DNA of 64,000 bases from DATMER01 sp034667225 (GCA_034667225.1 JAXDKG010000066.1:1-64000), one strand, 5' to 3'; positions 17,068 through 25,371 are shown, counted from the stretch's first letter. Numbers and translations are program-made. Notes: generated by a model from the letters alone, not told the origin.

Positions 17068-18683
17068 AGGGCAGCCGCGAAGCGCTCACCGGCGAGACGC
17101 GCGTCTCGATGCTCTCGAACGATCCGAGCGGCGGCGGCGGTCATGGCGCTGCGTTCCTCGCTCGAAGCGGCGAGCGCGCGACGGAGCGCGACCTCGAGCG
17201 TCACGGGATCGCTCGGCGCAATGAGCCATCCGCTGACACCGTCCGCAATGACGCTCGGGATGTCTCCAACCGTGGTGGCCAGCACCGGGACTTCGAAAGC
17301 CATCCCTTCGAGGACGGTGCGCGGCATCGACTCGCGTTCGCTGGGGCAGACCAGGAGATCCGCCATCCCCAGCCAGCGATAGGCCTCCGCGCCCATCGGC
17401 TCAATGAACACCCGGTCTTGAAGACCCCGCGCGGCAATGAACTGCTCGATCGCTTCCGAAACCTGGTTGCGGCGCGAGCCGACCAGAGCCAGGTGAAGGT
17501 CGGGTTGCTCGGCGGCAAGAGCGGCGAACGCCTGCACCAATTGCGGCGTTCCTTTGGGCGCAACGATCAAGCCCAATCCCAGCACCAGCCTCGCACCCTC
17601 GGGCAGGCCGCATGCCCGGCGCGCGGCCGCCCGATCGAAGGCGGCTCGGAAACGGTCGATTCCCGCGATGTCGATCGCTCCCGGGATGGTCAACAGGCGC
17701 TCGGGTGGTGCCCTCTCGAGATATGCGCGGCGGCAGGAATCCGAGTCAAAGACGATCAGCGGGCAGCGGCGCAGCGCCTCGTTCGTCTGCTCGATCGCGT
17801 AGGCGGGCCAGTTCAGCGCAATGAACGGCGAAAGGTGACGGGCGGAAGCCGGCTGCTCGTAGATCAGCCAGAGGCTGGGCAGGCCCAACCTCTGAGCCAG
17901 GTCGATGCCCGGGCTCGCCGCTATCGTGCTTGCCAGCACCACGTCGAAGCCCTGCGGCCGGCACCACATCGCCAACTCGGCGATCTTCCCCTCGTAGAGG
18001 ATGGCGTTGGGTTGGATCAAGGAGCCGGTGACATGACAAGGGATGCCGATGGACTCGAAATCATGACAGAGCGCGCCGTCGCTGGGGCTGACGACCACCG
18101 CCTCCGCCGTCCCCTCGGTGATGAGCTCGCGCAGGCGCTCCAGCAAGATCAACTGGCTTCCGCCGCGATCGAGATTGTGAATGATGGCAAGGATTTTCAA
18201 CCGCCCGTCCGGGCGGCGAGGGGGCGCCGGTTGGCGGTCGAGCAAGATCTCGAGACGGCGGTGCAGCTCGCCCCGGCGGTGGTCCTCGGCGACATCGCGC
18301 GGCGGAAGCCCGGCATCGTCGATGGTATCAATGGTAATAGTCGCGTTGCCGATGGAGACCCGTTCCCCACTCCTCGCACGAGCCACGGCTTCGATGTGGA
18401 GCGATCGCCGGCCGGCTGCGATGGCGTGAAGGTCGAGCAGGCACTCCCAGCCCGCGAAAACCAGGCTCGGATCGCCCAAGGCGCCGGCCACGTCGAGCCG
18501 CGGCATGCCGATGCGCGCCCGGTCTACGAGCTTTCCGTCGACCTCGATATCGACAGGCACCGAACCTCGATCGTCGGTGGCCCAGCCGAGAACCCGGAAG
18601 ATTTGCTGACCGACGGTAGTCCCCGTTCGCGGCGTATCGAGGAAGCCGCGCAGCGTTCCCGAAGCGGGTGAAAAGCCTTGCAC
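17040..18683 (-). CDS. GT4-family glycosyltransferase with N-terminal beta domain
   Basis: The 547-residue protein has an extra N-terminal domain (about 1-135, beta-rich, beginning GTLRGFLDTP) followed by a GT-B glycosyltransferase of family 4 (about 165-545). ILAIIHNLDRGGSQL is the N-terminal glycine-rich loop, GLGLIVAPKGTPQL marks the donor half, and CPSERESMPRTVLEGMA carries the EX7E motif that binds the nucleotide sugar. It probably adds a sugar to a cell-surface polysaccharide. No other polysaccharide genes are adjacent, so it is an orphan. Confidence 0.83.
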   Translation of the reverse strand: MQGFSPASGTLRGFLDTPRTGTTVGQQIFRVLGWATDDRGSVPVDIEVDGKLVDRARIGMPRLDVAGALGDPSLVFAGWECLLDLHAIAAGRRSLHIEAVARARSGERVSIGNATITIDTIDDAGLPPRDVAEDHRRGELHRRLEILLDRQPAPPRRPDGRLKILAIIHNLDRGGSQLILLERLRELITEGTAEAVVVSPSDGALCHDFESIGIPCHVTGSLIQPNAILYEGKIAELAMWCRPQGFDVVLASTIAASPGIDLAQRLGLPSLWLIYEQPASARHLSPFIALNWPAYAIEQTNEALRRCPLIVFDSDSCRRAYLERAPPERLLTIPGAIDIAGIDRFRAAFDRAAARRACGLPEGARLVLGLGLIVAPKGTPQLVQAFAALAAEQPDLHLALVGSRRNQVSEAIEQFIAARGLQDRVFIEPMGAEAYRWLGMADLLVCPSERESMPRTVLEGMAFEVPVLATTVGDIPSVIADGVSGWLIAPSDPVTLEVALRRALAASSEERSAMTAAAARIVREHRDARLAGERFAAALYSVLTPVP

Positions 18684-18763
18684 GATTGGCGCATTCTAAC
18701 CGAAGCGGCGCAGAGCCGTTGCCACCGGAATTACTCGCTGCTGTCCGTCAGGGCACCGGCAGC

Positions 18764-19351
18764 TTATCGCCCAAGTCCGAGGACCTGGATCTGGAGAGCA
18801 TGCCGACGCCGGAGCTTCAACAAGCCAGCAATGCCAAGGCAGGCGAAGCCAACGGCGCCCGAAATCCAGGGATAGAGAACCGGATAGAGGAACGATGGGT
18901 ATAACTGCAGAACGTCAGAACAGTAGCCACTGGGATGGGGCACTACCTCATAAATCAGCAACGCTCGCACGGGTGGCGAGCAGCGTTCGGCGTACTCGAA
19001 GTGGTCCTCTATGACGCGACCGTCAGCGGAAACCGACACTGTCCGAAATCGACCCCGGCCGATGTTTTGTGCGACGACAAGCTGCTCGGTTCGCTCCTGA
19101 TGGTCAACGAGCTTCTTGAGGTAGACATAACCCCAGTATCGGTTCGCATTTCTAGCGTCCAAACGTATCTGGGCAGGAGCCCGGCTCGAGTAATCTCTTC
19201 CAGCGACCAGGATCCGGACTGATCCTTCAACTCGAACCTCTCCGGCCTCGCGGAATGGCTGATCATCTTCCAGCCTTACTTCGTGACCGCCGATCGTTGC
19301 CCGAAGCTCTTCGCTTCCTGGTTCAGCGCATGCGCGTCTTGGACCTCGCAT
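18764..19351 (-). CDS. Hypothetical protein with C-terminal membrane segment(s)
   Basis: About 195 residues, no family recognised. The N-terminal two thirds are soluble and mostly beta-like; residues about 155-180 form one or two membrane segments (PWISGAVGFACLGIAGLLKL). The start is uncertain because no strong ribosome site was seen. It lies 30 bp after the YcxB-like gene on the same strand, so the two may be co-transcribed. The sequence DYSSRAPAQIRLDARN resembles part of a DUF3592-type membrane protein, but that is a weak impression only. Confidence 0.5.
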   Translation of the reverse strand: MRGPRRACAEPGSEELRATIGGHEVRLEDDQPFREAGEVRVEGSVRILVAGRDYSSRAPAQIRLDARNANRYWGYVYLKKLVDHQERTEQLVVAQNIGRGRFRTVSVSADGRVIEDHFEYAERCSPPVRALLIYEVVPHPSGYCSDVLQLYPSFLYPVLYPWISGAVGFACLGIAGLLKLRRRHALQIQVLGLGR

Positions 19352-19370
19352 CTTGGACGTCGCCGGCGAA

Positions 19371-19405
19371 TGGGGGCAGGCTCACGGAAGGCTCGGCTGC
19401 CGGCG
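19371..19405. repeat. 35-bp direct repeat, copy 1
   Basis: A 35-base stretch here is identical to 21477-21511. Here it covers the stop codon and last codons of the YcxB-like gene; there it lies inside the DUF4440 gene. The two copies are about 2.1 kb apart in the same orientation. Confidence 0.9.
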
Positions 19406-19891
19406 ATTCTTGTCGACGAAGCGTCGAAGCCGGCCGACGTATCTGACAGGTATCGCCTGCGCTTCATACCATGCCTCCAAGGAAGGAACCATCGTTCGGT
19501 GGACAGGAATGAAATCGGATTTCGAAGTGTAGAACAGGATCGCGTCTGCACCGACTTTGACGCCCGCAAGCTTTGCCCAATACAGGACACCATTTGGCAG
19601 GTTGAGTCCCTCCTCTGTAATGGCACCCTCCACTTTTGTGTCCGGAGTCGGGCGGGCCATCGCGAGCCACCAATGCCACCAGATCCGGTGAAGGAACATA
19701 GCGGCAATCAGGCATATGCCCGCCAGCGCGAGAAGAAATCTATCTGGAGACGGGCGACTAGCTATACTCAATCCGGCCAAGAGAATGCCGAAGCCGAAGA
19801 GGAAGAATCGCAGAAACCCATTGCCTCGAAGGTAGAGACGCCGGATGTCTTCTACAACCGAAGGGGTAAGCGAACCACTGAACTGGATCAA
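19382..19891 (-). CDS. YcxB-like membrane protein
   Basis: A 169-residue protein with two membrane segments in the first 75 residues (FLRFFLFGFGILLAGLSI and FLLALAGICLIAAMFLHRIW) and a C-terminal cytosolic beta domain of YcxB type (about 90-150: GAITEEGLNLPNG...WAKLAGVKV...ILFYTSKSDFIPVHR). Function of the family is unknown. The last residues are encoded by a 35-bp sequence repeated at 21477-21511, so the native C-terminus may have been replaced by recombination. Confidence 0.65.
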   Translation of the reverse strand: MIQFSGSLTPSVVEDIRRLYLRGNGFLRFFLFGFGILLAGLSIASRPSPDRFLLALAGICLIAAMFLHRIWWHWWLAMARPTPDTKVEGAITEEGLNLPNGVLYWAKLAGVKVGADAILFYTSKSDFIPVHRTMVPSLEAWYEAQAIPVRYVGRLRRFVDKNRRQPSLP

Positions 19892-19995
19892 TCTCTCCTC
19901 CCTACGCCTGGCTTTGGCTTCACAAGTTCACCGGGTGGGCGGCGCCGTCCCTGCGGATTTTCTCTCAGAAGCAGGCAATCCCGCAATCAGCCCTC

Positions 19996-20328
19996 CTATC
20001 CGACGGCTCTTTGTCCGTCGTACCGATGGCGCATGGGAAGTGTCAGGCCGAAGAGTGACGAGATCTTTTCCCAGTCCTTTCTGGTTACCGCCATATGGAG
20101 AGAGATCGTACCCCAGCAGGGAATCGCGCTGCCGGCGCACGGGGGTGGGAGGGCAGCCTTCGCCCGGGGCGCGTCCGGCGCCGCCACTGCGATGTCCGGC
20201 TCGACGCCGGTCCTCTCCCAATTGGTGCCGGTGACCGGACTGACGGAGCGCCCAAACGGGAGCCTCATGAGCACCGGGTATCCCTTGACCTGATAGATCT
20301 CGACCGGGTGGGCGCCGCCGAAGTTGGC
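19996..20328 (-). pseudogene. C-terminal remnant of an S41-type peptidase
   Basis: The frame from just after a TGA at 20329-20331 down to 19996 reads like the tail of an S41 (interphotoreceptor retinoid-binding protein-type) peptidase: GAHPVEIYQVKGYPVL, MRLPFGRSVSPVTGTNW and GVEPDIAV match the conserved end of that family. The catalytic region with the Ser-Lys pair is absent, and the frame closes immediately upstream, next to the M23 remnant. It is therefore a leftover fragment, not an active gene. The residues after about 20170 no longer look like the family. Confidence 0.6.
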
Positions 20329-20345
20329 TCAGACGCAATCGGTGG

Positions 20346-21070
20346 TCAGAACGTGCTGTTCCGGCTCAGGAAGCGACCCTCAATGAGTAGCGGAATGGGA
20401 TCTCCGAGGTTTAGAAGGCTATCTGGTGATACCTCGCCCTCTATCCGCACGGCATGGATGTGGAGATGCGGCTCGCTCGTGTTCCCGGAGTTGCCCACCT
20501 GACCTACGGGCTCTCCGGCACTCACCGTCTGGCCCGGGCGAACACGCACGCTCCCGTTCTTGAGGTGGGCAAGGACGATGTATACGTTGCCTGCCCGGAC
20601 CCAGACGTGGTTTCCGGCAAGATGGGTCCGATCCATCTCAGGAGGGGTGAGATCAGGCAGGCCGTCCACGGCGGCGACGACGGTCCCGGAAATGGGGCTG
20701 TAGAGAGTGTCACCATAGATCTCGTACCGATCGAGCTGTCGGGGGAGCATCCCGCGTGCCCGGGCGCCGAGCGCGTTGACCTGGGAGATGTCAAGGGCAT
20801 ACGTCTGTAGGCGCACTTCGCTGTGATAGTTCAGTATGGGATTGCTCCCCCCATGACCGACGCGGCGAGCAAAACCCAACGGAGGTGGAGACTTAAATTT
20901 GACCACGTACCTATGAGCACCATACAAACCACGTATGTTCCCGCAACGGAAAGACGAAGGATCCAGTCCAGCTTCGTCTTCGACCGACGCCGCCAGAGCC
21001 ACACGATCAGCGCCGCTGGCACGATCAGCAGGAAAACGAAAGGGAGCAGAACTATCATCAACTTCCGCAC
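20346..21070 (-). pseudogene. M23 metallopeptidase gene, apparently frameshifted at a six-base homopolymer
   Basis: Two frames together make one M23 protein. The frame starting at 21070 encodes two membrane segments (MRKLMIVLLPFVFLLIVP onward) and ends at 20831. The catalytic part, in another frame, starts with GGSNPILNYHSEVR, QTYALDIS (Asp ligand) and ends with HLKNGSVRV and GNSGNTSEPHLHIHA (HxH zinc ligands). The switch lies at a run of six C (six G on the coding strand) at 20847-20852. In intact relatives a longer linker separates the membrane part from the GGSN motif, so a small deletion is also likely. Either a true pseudogene or a sequencing/assembly error in the homopolymer. Confidence 0.65.
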
Positions 21071-21131
21071 TTAAGAAGGGTACGCCCACCCGCGTCCGGC
21101 CGTCAATCGGGTGCGACGGTGCGGTTTGGGT

Positions 21132-21584
21132 TCACTGGCGGCGCCGGTTCGAATTGTCCATGTCCGACATGATGAGCCAGAGCCCGTCCGAGCCCTTGCG
21201 CAGGGTCAGCGTGAACTTCCCGATGTCCGGCTTCCCGGCTGTGTCGGTGTACCCGCCGATGATGTAACCCACCCCGCCCTCGGCCGCGTAGGCAATGGCG
21301 CGCAGCGACAGCGGCCCCCCTTGTCCGGTGTAGTGCTTCTGGATCGCCGCCCGTCCGCGCACTGGTGTCGTCCCGCTTGGCAGCACGAACCCGTCTTCAG
21401 CGAACAGCCCCGCCAGCGCCACTGCATCCCGCTTCGACCATGTCGCCTCGTAGTCCGTGAGAACTCGCGCCAGGTCTGGGGGCAGGCTCACGGAAGGCTC
21501 GGCTGCCGGCGTTTCCTGTTGGCCGGCAGCCGAGGCTGCCACCAGCAGGGTCATGATAAGGAGTGTTCTGGCTGCGCCTCGCAT
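21132..21584 (-). CDS. Secreted DUF4440 / SnoaL-like (NTF2-fold) protein
   Basis: A 150-residue protein with a Sec signal peptide (MRGAARTLLIMTLLVAASAAG, probable cleavage near residue 21) and an NTF2-like DUF4440 domain (about 40-148). Family features seen are YEATWSKRDAVALAGLFAEDG and the closing KGSDGLWLIMSDMDNS. These domains bind small ligands or act as minor isomerases; the role here is unknown. It contains the second copy of the 35-bp direct repeat (21477-21511). Confidence 0.8.
   Translation of the reverse strand: MRGAARTLLIMTLLVAASAAGQQETPAAEPSVSLPPDLARVLTDYEATWSKRDAVALAGLFAEDGFVLPSGTTPVRGRAAIQKHYTGQGGPLSLRAIAYAAEGGVGYIIGGYTDTAGKPDIGKFTLTLRKGSDGLWLIMSDMDNSNRRRQ
21477..21511. repeat. 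35-bp direct repeat, copy 2
   Basis: Identical to 19371-19405. Here the repeat encodes residues around AAEPSVSLPPD of the DUF4440 protein, where the reading frame is normal; this copy is likely the source and the other the recipient. Confidence 0.9.
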
Positions 21585-21647
21585 TGTTTCTGATCTCCTG
21601 ACGCCATTCTACGACAGTGCCCCTTCAGGCATCGGTGTCGCCTCTTT

Positions 21648-22199
21648 TCAACAGCAATCCACGTCGCACTCGATCCTAGTCGTCTTCGGCGTCTTCCACT
21701 CGCGCAGGATGCCGTTTCTGTTTTCATACCGATAGGTACGAAGGAAGCAACGGCTCTGGTGGTAGTACTCACCATCGAATTTGTAGAGGAAGAGCGTGGA
21801 CTCCCAGGCGGATTCCTGGATGACGATCATCAGGTCACGGTAGCCCTTGGTGTAGGACGTCTGTGGCTCGATCCGGTTGGCCCAGCCCGCGGCCAACAGC
21901 AGACGATAGCCGTCCGCAGCCTTGTGATAAACCCACGTCTCGCAGTTCGCCTCGTCACACTTTTCGACGCCGAGGCCCTTCACCAGGAGCTCGGGTTCGC
22001 CGCCCCGATTCAATTGGATCGAAAGAGCCTCCAGATCGCTGGCCGTTCCGGCCGCGCCGACCTCGATCGCGTTTCCAAGCTCGAGCAAGTCATTCACGAT
22101 CTCTTTCGGCACCTCGGCCGGCGCCTCCTCCTGGCCCGACGCCGGTGAAACCGGGAGCACCAGCCAGACAACCAGGGATACAGCCTTCCACGCGTTCAT
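21648..22199 (-). CDS. Hypothetical secreted protein
   Basis: A 183-residue protein with a signal peptide (MNAWKAVSLVVWLVLPVSPASG). The mature part contains six cysteines, including a CDEANC pair and a C-terminal CDVDCC cluster, suggesting disulfides outside the cytoplasm. The segment LEALSIQLNRGGEPELLVKG resembles proteins of the FG-GAP/VCBS-like 'output value' type seen beside lysozyme-inhibitor-like genes, but no domain can be named with confidence. It stands alone on the minus strand. Confidence 0.65.
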   Translation of the reverse strand: MNAWKAVSLVVWLVLPVSPASGQEEAPAEVPKEIVNDLLELGNAIEVGAAGTASDLEALSIQLNRGGEPELLVKGLGVEKCDEANCETWVYHKAADGYRLLLAAGWANRIEPQTSYTKGYRDLMIVIQESAWESTLFLYKFDGEYYHQSRCFLRTYRYENRNGILREWKTPKTTRIECDVDCC

Positions 22200-22347
22200 C
22201 GGATTCCTCCTGGGCAGGCGAAATGCCTTGCCACAAGAAGAGAATGCCGTTCATAGATGAAAGCTGTATGGAGCGGCGATGAAGTCCCGAACACTCCCCT
22301 GGCACCTGCTTGGAGGCGGGGCCGAAGACCCGAAAACGTCTACCAAC

Positions 22348-22710
22348 TCAATCTTTAAAGACCGCCGCCTCTGAAGACCAGCGGCGCACTAGATCGATAG
22401 CCCCGACCACAAGCAAAAGGCTGATGGCACATAGCATTACCCACCAGATCGTGCTACCAGTTGGCAGTGCTGAGATGATGAGGAACCACAAGTACGTCGC
22501 GTAACCGATTAATATTACCGCTGCGAGCCACTTTCTCGTCGCTTCATTCTTGGCAAAGAAGAGCCAAGTGATAACTACTGAAAGCAAGCCGATCCAGAGG
22601 CTGGTGATCCGCTGGCCACCAACATTTCTCAGGAAAGAGCTGAGGAACCAGAGAGCAATTCCGGCACTGAGAATTCCTGGCAACCTTCCCCTTACCCATG
22701 GAGCTGCCAT
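22348..22710 (-). CDS. Small four-helix membrane protein, possible gene cassette
   Basis: About 120 residues from the ATG at 22710 (ribosome site AGGAGAG about 6 nt upstream). Four membrane segments are predicted by eye (GILSAGIALWFLSSFL; SLWIGLLSVVITWLFF; WLAAVILIGYATYLWFLI; WWVMLCAISLLLVVGAIDL). No family recognised. It starts 43 bp after an attC-like site that ends the SIR2 gene, on the same strand and in the same orientation, so it may be a third cassette. No attC-like hairpin was found after its stop. Confidence 0.6.
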   Translation of the reverse strand: MAAPWVRGRLPGILSAGIALWFLSSFLRNVGGQRITSLWIGLLSVVITWLFFAKNEATRKWLAAVILIGYATYLWFLIISALPTGSTIWWVMLCAISLLLVVGAIDLVRRWSSEAAVFKD

Positions 22711-22752
22711 GACCACTCTCCTTGAGGAAGCCTGACTGTGCGCGCCTCCGAC

Positions 22753-22812
22753 TCCCAACGGCTCTGCTGCTAAGCGGTGGCGGAGCCGTCCGATTGAGCA
22801 GCCGTGTTAGGC
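22753..22812 (-). other. attC-like recombination site at the 3' end of the SIR2-like gene
   Basis: Read on the minus strand, this 60-bp site begins GCCTAAC (fits RYYYAAC, 22806-22812) and ends GTTGGGA (GTTRRRY with the last base off, 22753-22759). Between them the arms AACACGGCTGCT and AGCAGCAGAGCCGTT pair with unpaired extra bases, as in integron attC hairpins, and an inner GGC/GCC stem closes a loop. It overlaps the last codons of the SIR2-like gene, a normal placement for a cassette attC. Confidence 0.65.
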
Positions 22813-23855
22813 GCCGCTAAATGGTTGACAAATGACTCCATTCCTTCTGTGTCGTACTCGCAACCAGGAAAAATAATTCTGTATCGTCCTTCTGTACTCA
22901 GGTTGGCCCTGAACTGTACCACCTTCACTATAGGCTTATGAACGCGCGACGAGTAAGCTCTCTGGAACATTGAACGTATCGCAATGTCTTCAGGCGGAAA
23001 GGAGTAACCTATAATAATCCACTTTTCGGCCCTCCTCATCGTTTCCAGGGCGTGGCGCCAAACCTCGACTAAGTTCGAGTTGCGTACATCTCGAACTGCC
23101 GATGGCGCTACAATCAGAGGCTCAAGCGGCCAATACCCACAGTCGCAGGTATTTTCGTCAACACGCTCTTCCCGAAAGGCCTGATGAATAATGCTACCTG
23201 CCGTGTTTATGTAGATGTGATCACAGAGTGGACAACGCAGCCAATTGAGAGAGCCATGGAGCTTGTAGATGCGGCACACAGGATCTTTGGGACGTGGATG
23301 GAGTTGATCTAGCGAGGGGTCTCTCCATTCGATTCCAAAGTCAAACTTATCTTCTATCTCCGACGTAGTCCAATGCTTAAACAACTCTTTTTCTACCGAT
23401 ACGTCATAGTTCGTCGAGACGATTGATACACGTTCATCTGATCTAATCAAGTGCCGTATCCAGTCACCAAACTTCCTTAAACCGCTAGGAACATTCGTTG
23501 CCTGGTACGGCCAGTCAAGCGTCGCGACTACCGCACGCTCTAAGAGGCGTCGAAACTCGTCTAGCCTGTTTCTGGAGAGATCAAGCGATGAGACACTCGA
23601 AGAGATAAGGGAGTAGTCAACAAGTGAAAGCACTTCTGTGACTAGGGGCAGTCCCTCATCTGCAATTTCGTCTATCCCAGGGAAAACAGATCTCAACAGC
23701 GCGCGCAGATCTTCCTCCTGCTGCACATCATACGGCTTACTCCCAAATAATCCTCCCTCTAGAAGGCGAGATCTAATCCTAGGTAAAATCTCGGCAGTCA
23801 ACGGAAATCCGAAGGTCTTGGATGCTCCGGCACCAAGAAATATAGCATATCCCAT
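22770..23855 (-). CDS. SIR2-like NAD-binding protein, candidate defence gene cassette
   Basis: A 361-residue SIR2-family protein. GAGAS (8-12) is the NAD-binding glycine loop, STNYD (147-151) the conserved adenine/ribose site, KLHGS (198-202) carries the presumed catalytic His200, and IIGYSFPPED (about 281-290) the C-terminal motif. Cys208, Cys211, Cys237 and Cys239 form a sirtuin-type zinc site. SIR2 domains of this kind deplete NAD in several phage-defence systems (ThsA, DSR, SIR2-APAZ); that role is inferred. Its base composition is visibly lower in GC than its surroundings. It is bracketed by attC-like sites, so it is probably a mobile integron-type cassette. Confidence 0.82.
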   Translation of the reverse strand: MGYAIFLGAGASKTFGFPLTAEILPRIRSRLLEGGLFGSKPYDVQQEEDLRALLRSVFPGIDEIADEGLPLVTEVLSLVDYSLISSSVSSLDLSRNRLDEFRRLLERAVVATLDWPYQATNVPSGLRKFGDWIRHLIRSDERVSIVSTNYDVSVEKELFKHWTTSEIEDKFDFGIEWRDPSLDQLHPRPKDPVCRIYKLHGSLNWLRCPLCDHIYINTAGSIIHQAFREERVDENTCDCGYWPLEPLIVAPSAVRDVRNSNLVEVWRHALETMRRAEKWIIIGYSFPPEDIAIRSMFQRAYSSRVHKPIVKVVQFRANLSTEGRYRIIFPGCEYDTEGMESFVNHLAAPNTAAQSDGSATA

Positions 23856-23870
23856 ACATTTACTCCGCTC

Positions 23871-23938
23871 GCCTAACGTCTATGCGCTTCAGCGTGCAGA
23901 CGGCGAAGCCGGCTGTCCGCTGGAAGCGTTGGTTAGCC
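23871..23938 (-). other. attC-like recombination site between DUF4268 and SIR2 genes
   Basis: On the minus strand this 68-bp element starts GGCTAAC (one base off RYYYAAC; 23932-23938) and ends GTTAGGC (perfect GTTRRRY; 23871-23877). Inside, CGCTTC and AGC pair with GCT and GAAGCG, leaving one unpaired C, and CGGC/GCCG closes a TTC loop. An unpaired base in one arm is the hallmark that gives attC hairpins their strand polarity. It overlaps the 3' end of the DUF4268 gene and ends 16 bp before the SIR2 start. Confidence 0.75.
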
Positions 23939-24881
23939 CGGATTCCTTTTGGTAACGAGTGATCCATGGCCCCATGACCCTTCGCATCTGCAGGAGCTGC
24001 ATGATTGCCCAGGCTCGAATATCGGCGAGCTCCTCTCCTTTGTCAATGGAACCCTGCCGATACACCGCTACCCTGCAGGCGCGCTTGTCCTCAAGGGGTT
24101 CCCATTCCATGGGTCCTCCGAAAGCAGCTTCGATTTCACCACGCTGCTGCAGGAGGAAGTCGAACGCTTGCTCGTTGCGGCCAGCGTCGCCATGGTCGAT
24201 ATAGAGGTCAACGCGGATGCGGTTGTACAGAGAGAAACTGAACCCATAAGTGAAGCCCGACACGCCTGAGGCAAAGGAGTACCAGTTCTGGGGTTGACCG
24301 ATCCGTGCGTTTGTAAACTTATGCCGTTGCCGGAGTTCGTCTATCAGTGCCTGAAAGAACATCCGATAGCTCTCGGCGCGGGGAGAGACTTGTTCGTCAG
24401 CGACCTTCCGCCGCACCTTCTGCCACTCGTTAGGCAAGACCACTGGTTTGAAGCTCAATGCAGGAGCCGAGTCGTCAACCTGCAACAACTCAACAAGGAC
24501 GCCGAAAAACGAGGTTTCCTGATCTGTATGCTGGTTGAGCCAGTCCAGGGCTTGGCGATGTTCGTCGCGAAAAGTCTCCGCGACCCAGATGACTGCTTTG
24601 GCGTCGAACCCCGATGCATAGGTCAGGATCTTACCAAGATGATCGTGATTGGTTGGCCCCAACTGGTTCTCGATCACGACGGTACCGCCAGAGCTAAGGT
24701 CCCTTGCAAGGAGGTCGAGCGAGAACGAGCCAACACCCGCCTCGCGGCTTGTGAGTTCGAGATCAAGCCCTAATACCTCTCCTAGCATCGAGAGATTGTC
24801 CGCAAGCCATGGCGTAAAGTCTCGGGCTTCATCTGACCAGACAGACCGCAGGGGTACTCGCTTCAACTTGCCGAGCTTCAC
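23889..24881 (-). CDS. DUF4268 protein with PD-(D/E)XK nuclease-like N-terminus
   Basis: A 330-residue DUF4268-type protein. The N-terminal half has the restriction-endonuclease-fold pattern: FSLDLLARD with Asp56 on one strand and VVIENQLG with Glu71 and Gln73 on the next (D-x-E-x-Q variant of PD-(D/E)XK), followed by DHLGKILTYASG. The C-terminal DUF4268 domain (about 180-315) includes RMFFQALIDEL and a closing helical part. These proteins occur in defence-rich and mobile regions; a nuclease role is inferred. It starts with GTG, 16 bp after a GTTAGCC core, and ends within an attC-like site. Confidence 0.78.
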   Translation of the reverse strand: MKLGKLKRVPLRSVWSDEARDFTPWLADNLSMLGEVLGLDLELTSREAGVGSFSLDLLARDLSSGGTVVIENQLGPTNHDHLGKILTYASGFDAKAVIWVAETFRDEHRQALDWLNQHTDQETSFFGVLVELLQVDDSAPALSFKPVVLPNEWQKVRRKVADEQVSPRAESYRMFFQALIDELRQRHKFTNARIGQPQNWYSFASGVSGFTYGFSFSLYNRIRVDLYIDHGDAGRNEQAFDFLLQQRGEIEAAFGGPMEWEPLEDKRACRVAVYRQGSIDKGEELADIRAWAIMQLLQMRRVMGPWITRYQKESGLTNASSGQPASPSAR

Positions 24882-24897
24882 GAACTTTGCTCCTATC

Positions 24898-24904
24898 GGC
24901 TAAC
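24898..24904 (-). other. Isolated integron-like core sequence upstream of DUF4268
   Basis: On the minus strand the sequence reads GTTAGCC, one base off the GTTRRRY core, 16 bp before the DUF4268 start. It could be the outer junction of the first cassette. No paired RYYYAAC arm or integrase gene was found upstream, so this is a weak call. Confidence 0.35.
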
Positions 24905-25371
24905 AGCTTCATCAACATTCTACGATTTTTCGCCTTACCGACAGCCAGCAATCCCTTTGACTCATAGCAACATGCCGATAGGCTCGTGGTTCTGCGCTTT
25001 AGCTAATGGTACGCCTCTGCCGCCGGTAGGTCAACACAGGCAGGGTGTTGCATAAGCCTCCTCCCCCTTCGAACAGGCAAAGGCCCTTATGCGTCAACTC
25101 ATGCGCAGGCTCACAGTCGTAAGTAACGGATTCAACAGGACGCTCCATGATGCGAACACTTGGGAGAGTGTCCATAAGCAAGCCAGCAGGACGCTTATGC
25201 GGCCGTATAAGAGAATGCCCCGGATCGAGCCATGGTATTGCAGCAGTGCGAGATCCCTCTCATGGAGCAGGGAAGCACGGCGACTTATGTGTCAGCAGCG
25301 TGACGCATAAGCAACCGGCTTCAGAGGGCGTCCGGCGGGCTCTGAGCACGACGGACCGGTCCAGCGAAGCT
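24905..25371. other. Gene-free stretch with scattered CTTATG/CATAAG inverted pairs
   Basis: No convincing gene. Inverted copies of CTTATGC/GCATAAG occur at about 25051, 25086, 25173, 25194, 25206, 25284 and 25306. Two neighbouring pairs are 21-22 bp apart (25173/25194 and 25284/25306), matching the period of the arrays downstream. It may be a decayed array of the same type; the other spacings do not fit a clean 21-bp ladder. Confidence 0.4.

Noticed and set aside
19928..20338. A separate arginine-rich 136-residue protein
   Set aside because: It is another frame of the S41 remnant; the family match lies in the frame ending at 19996.
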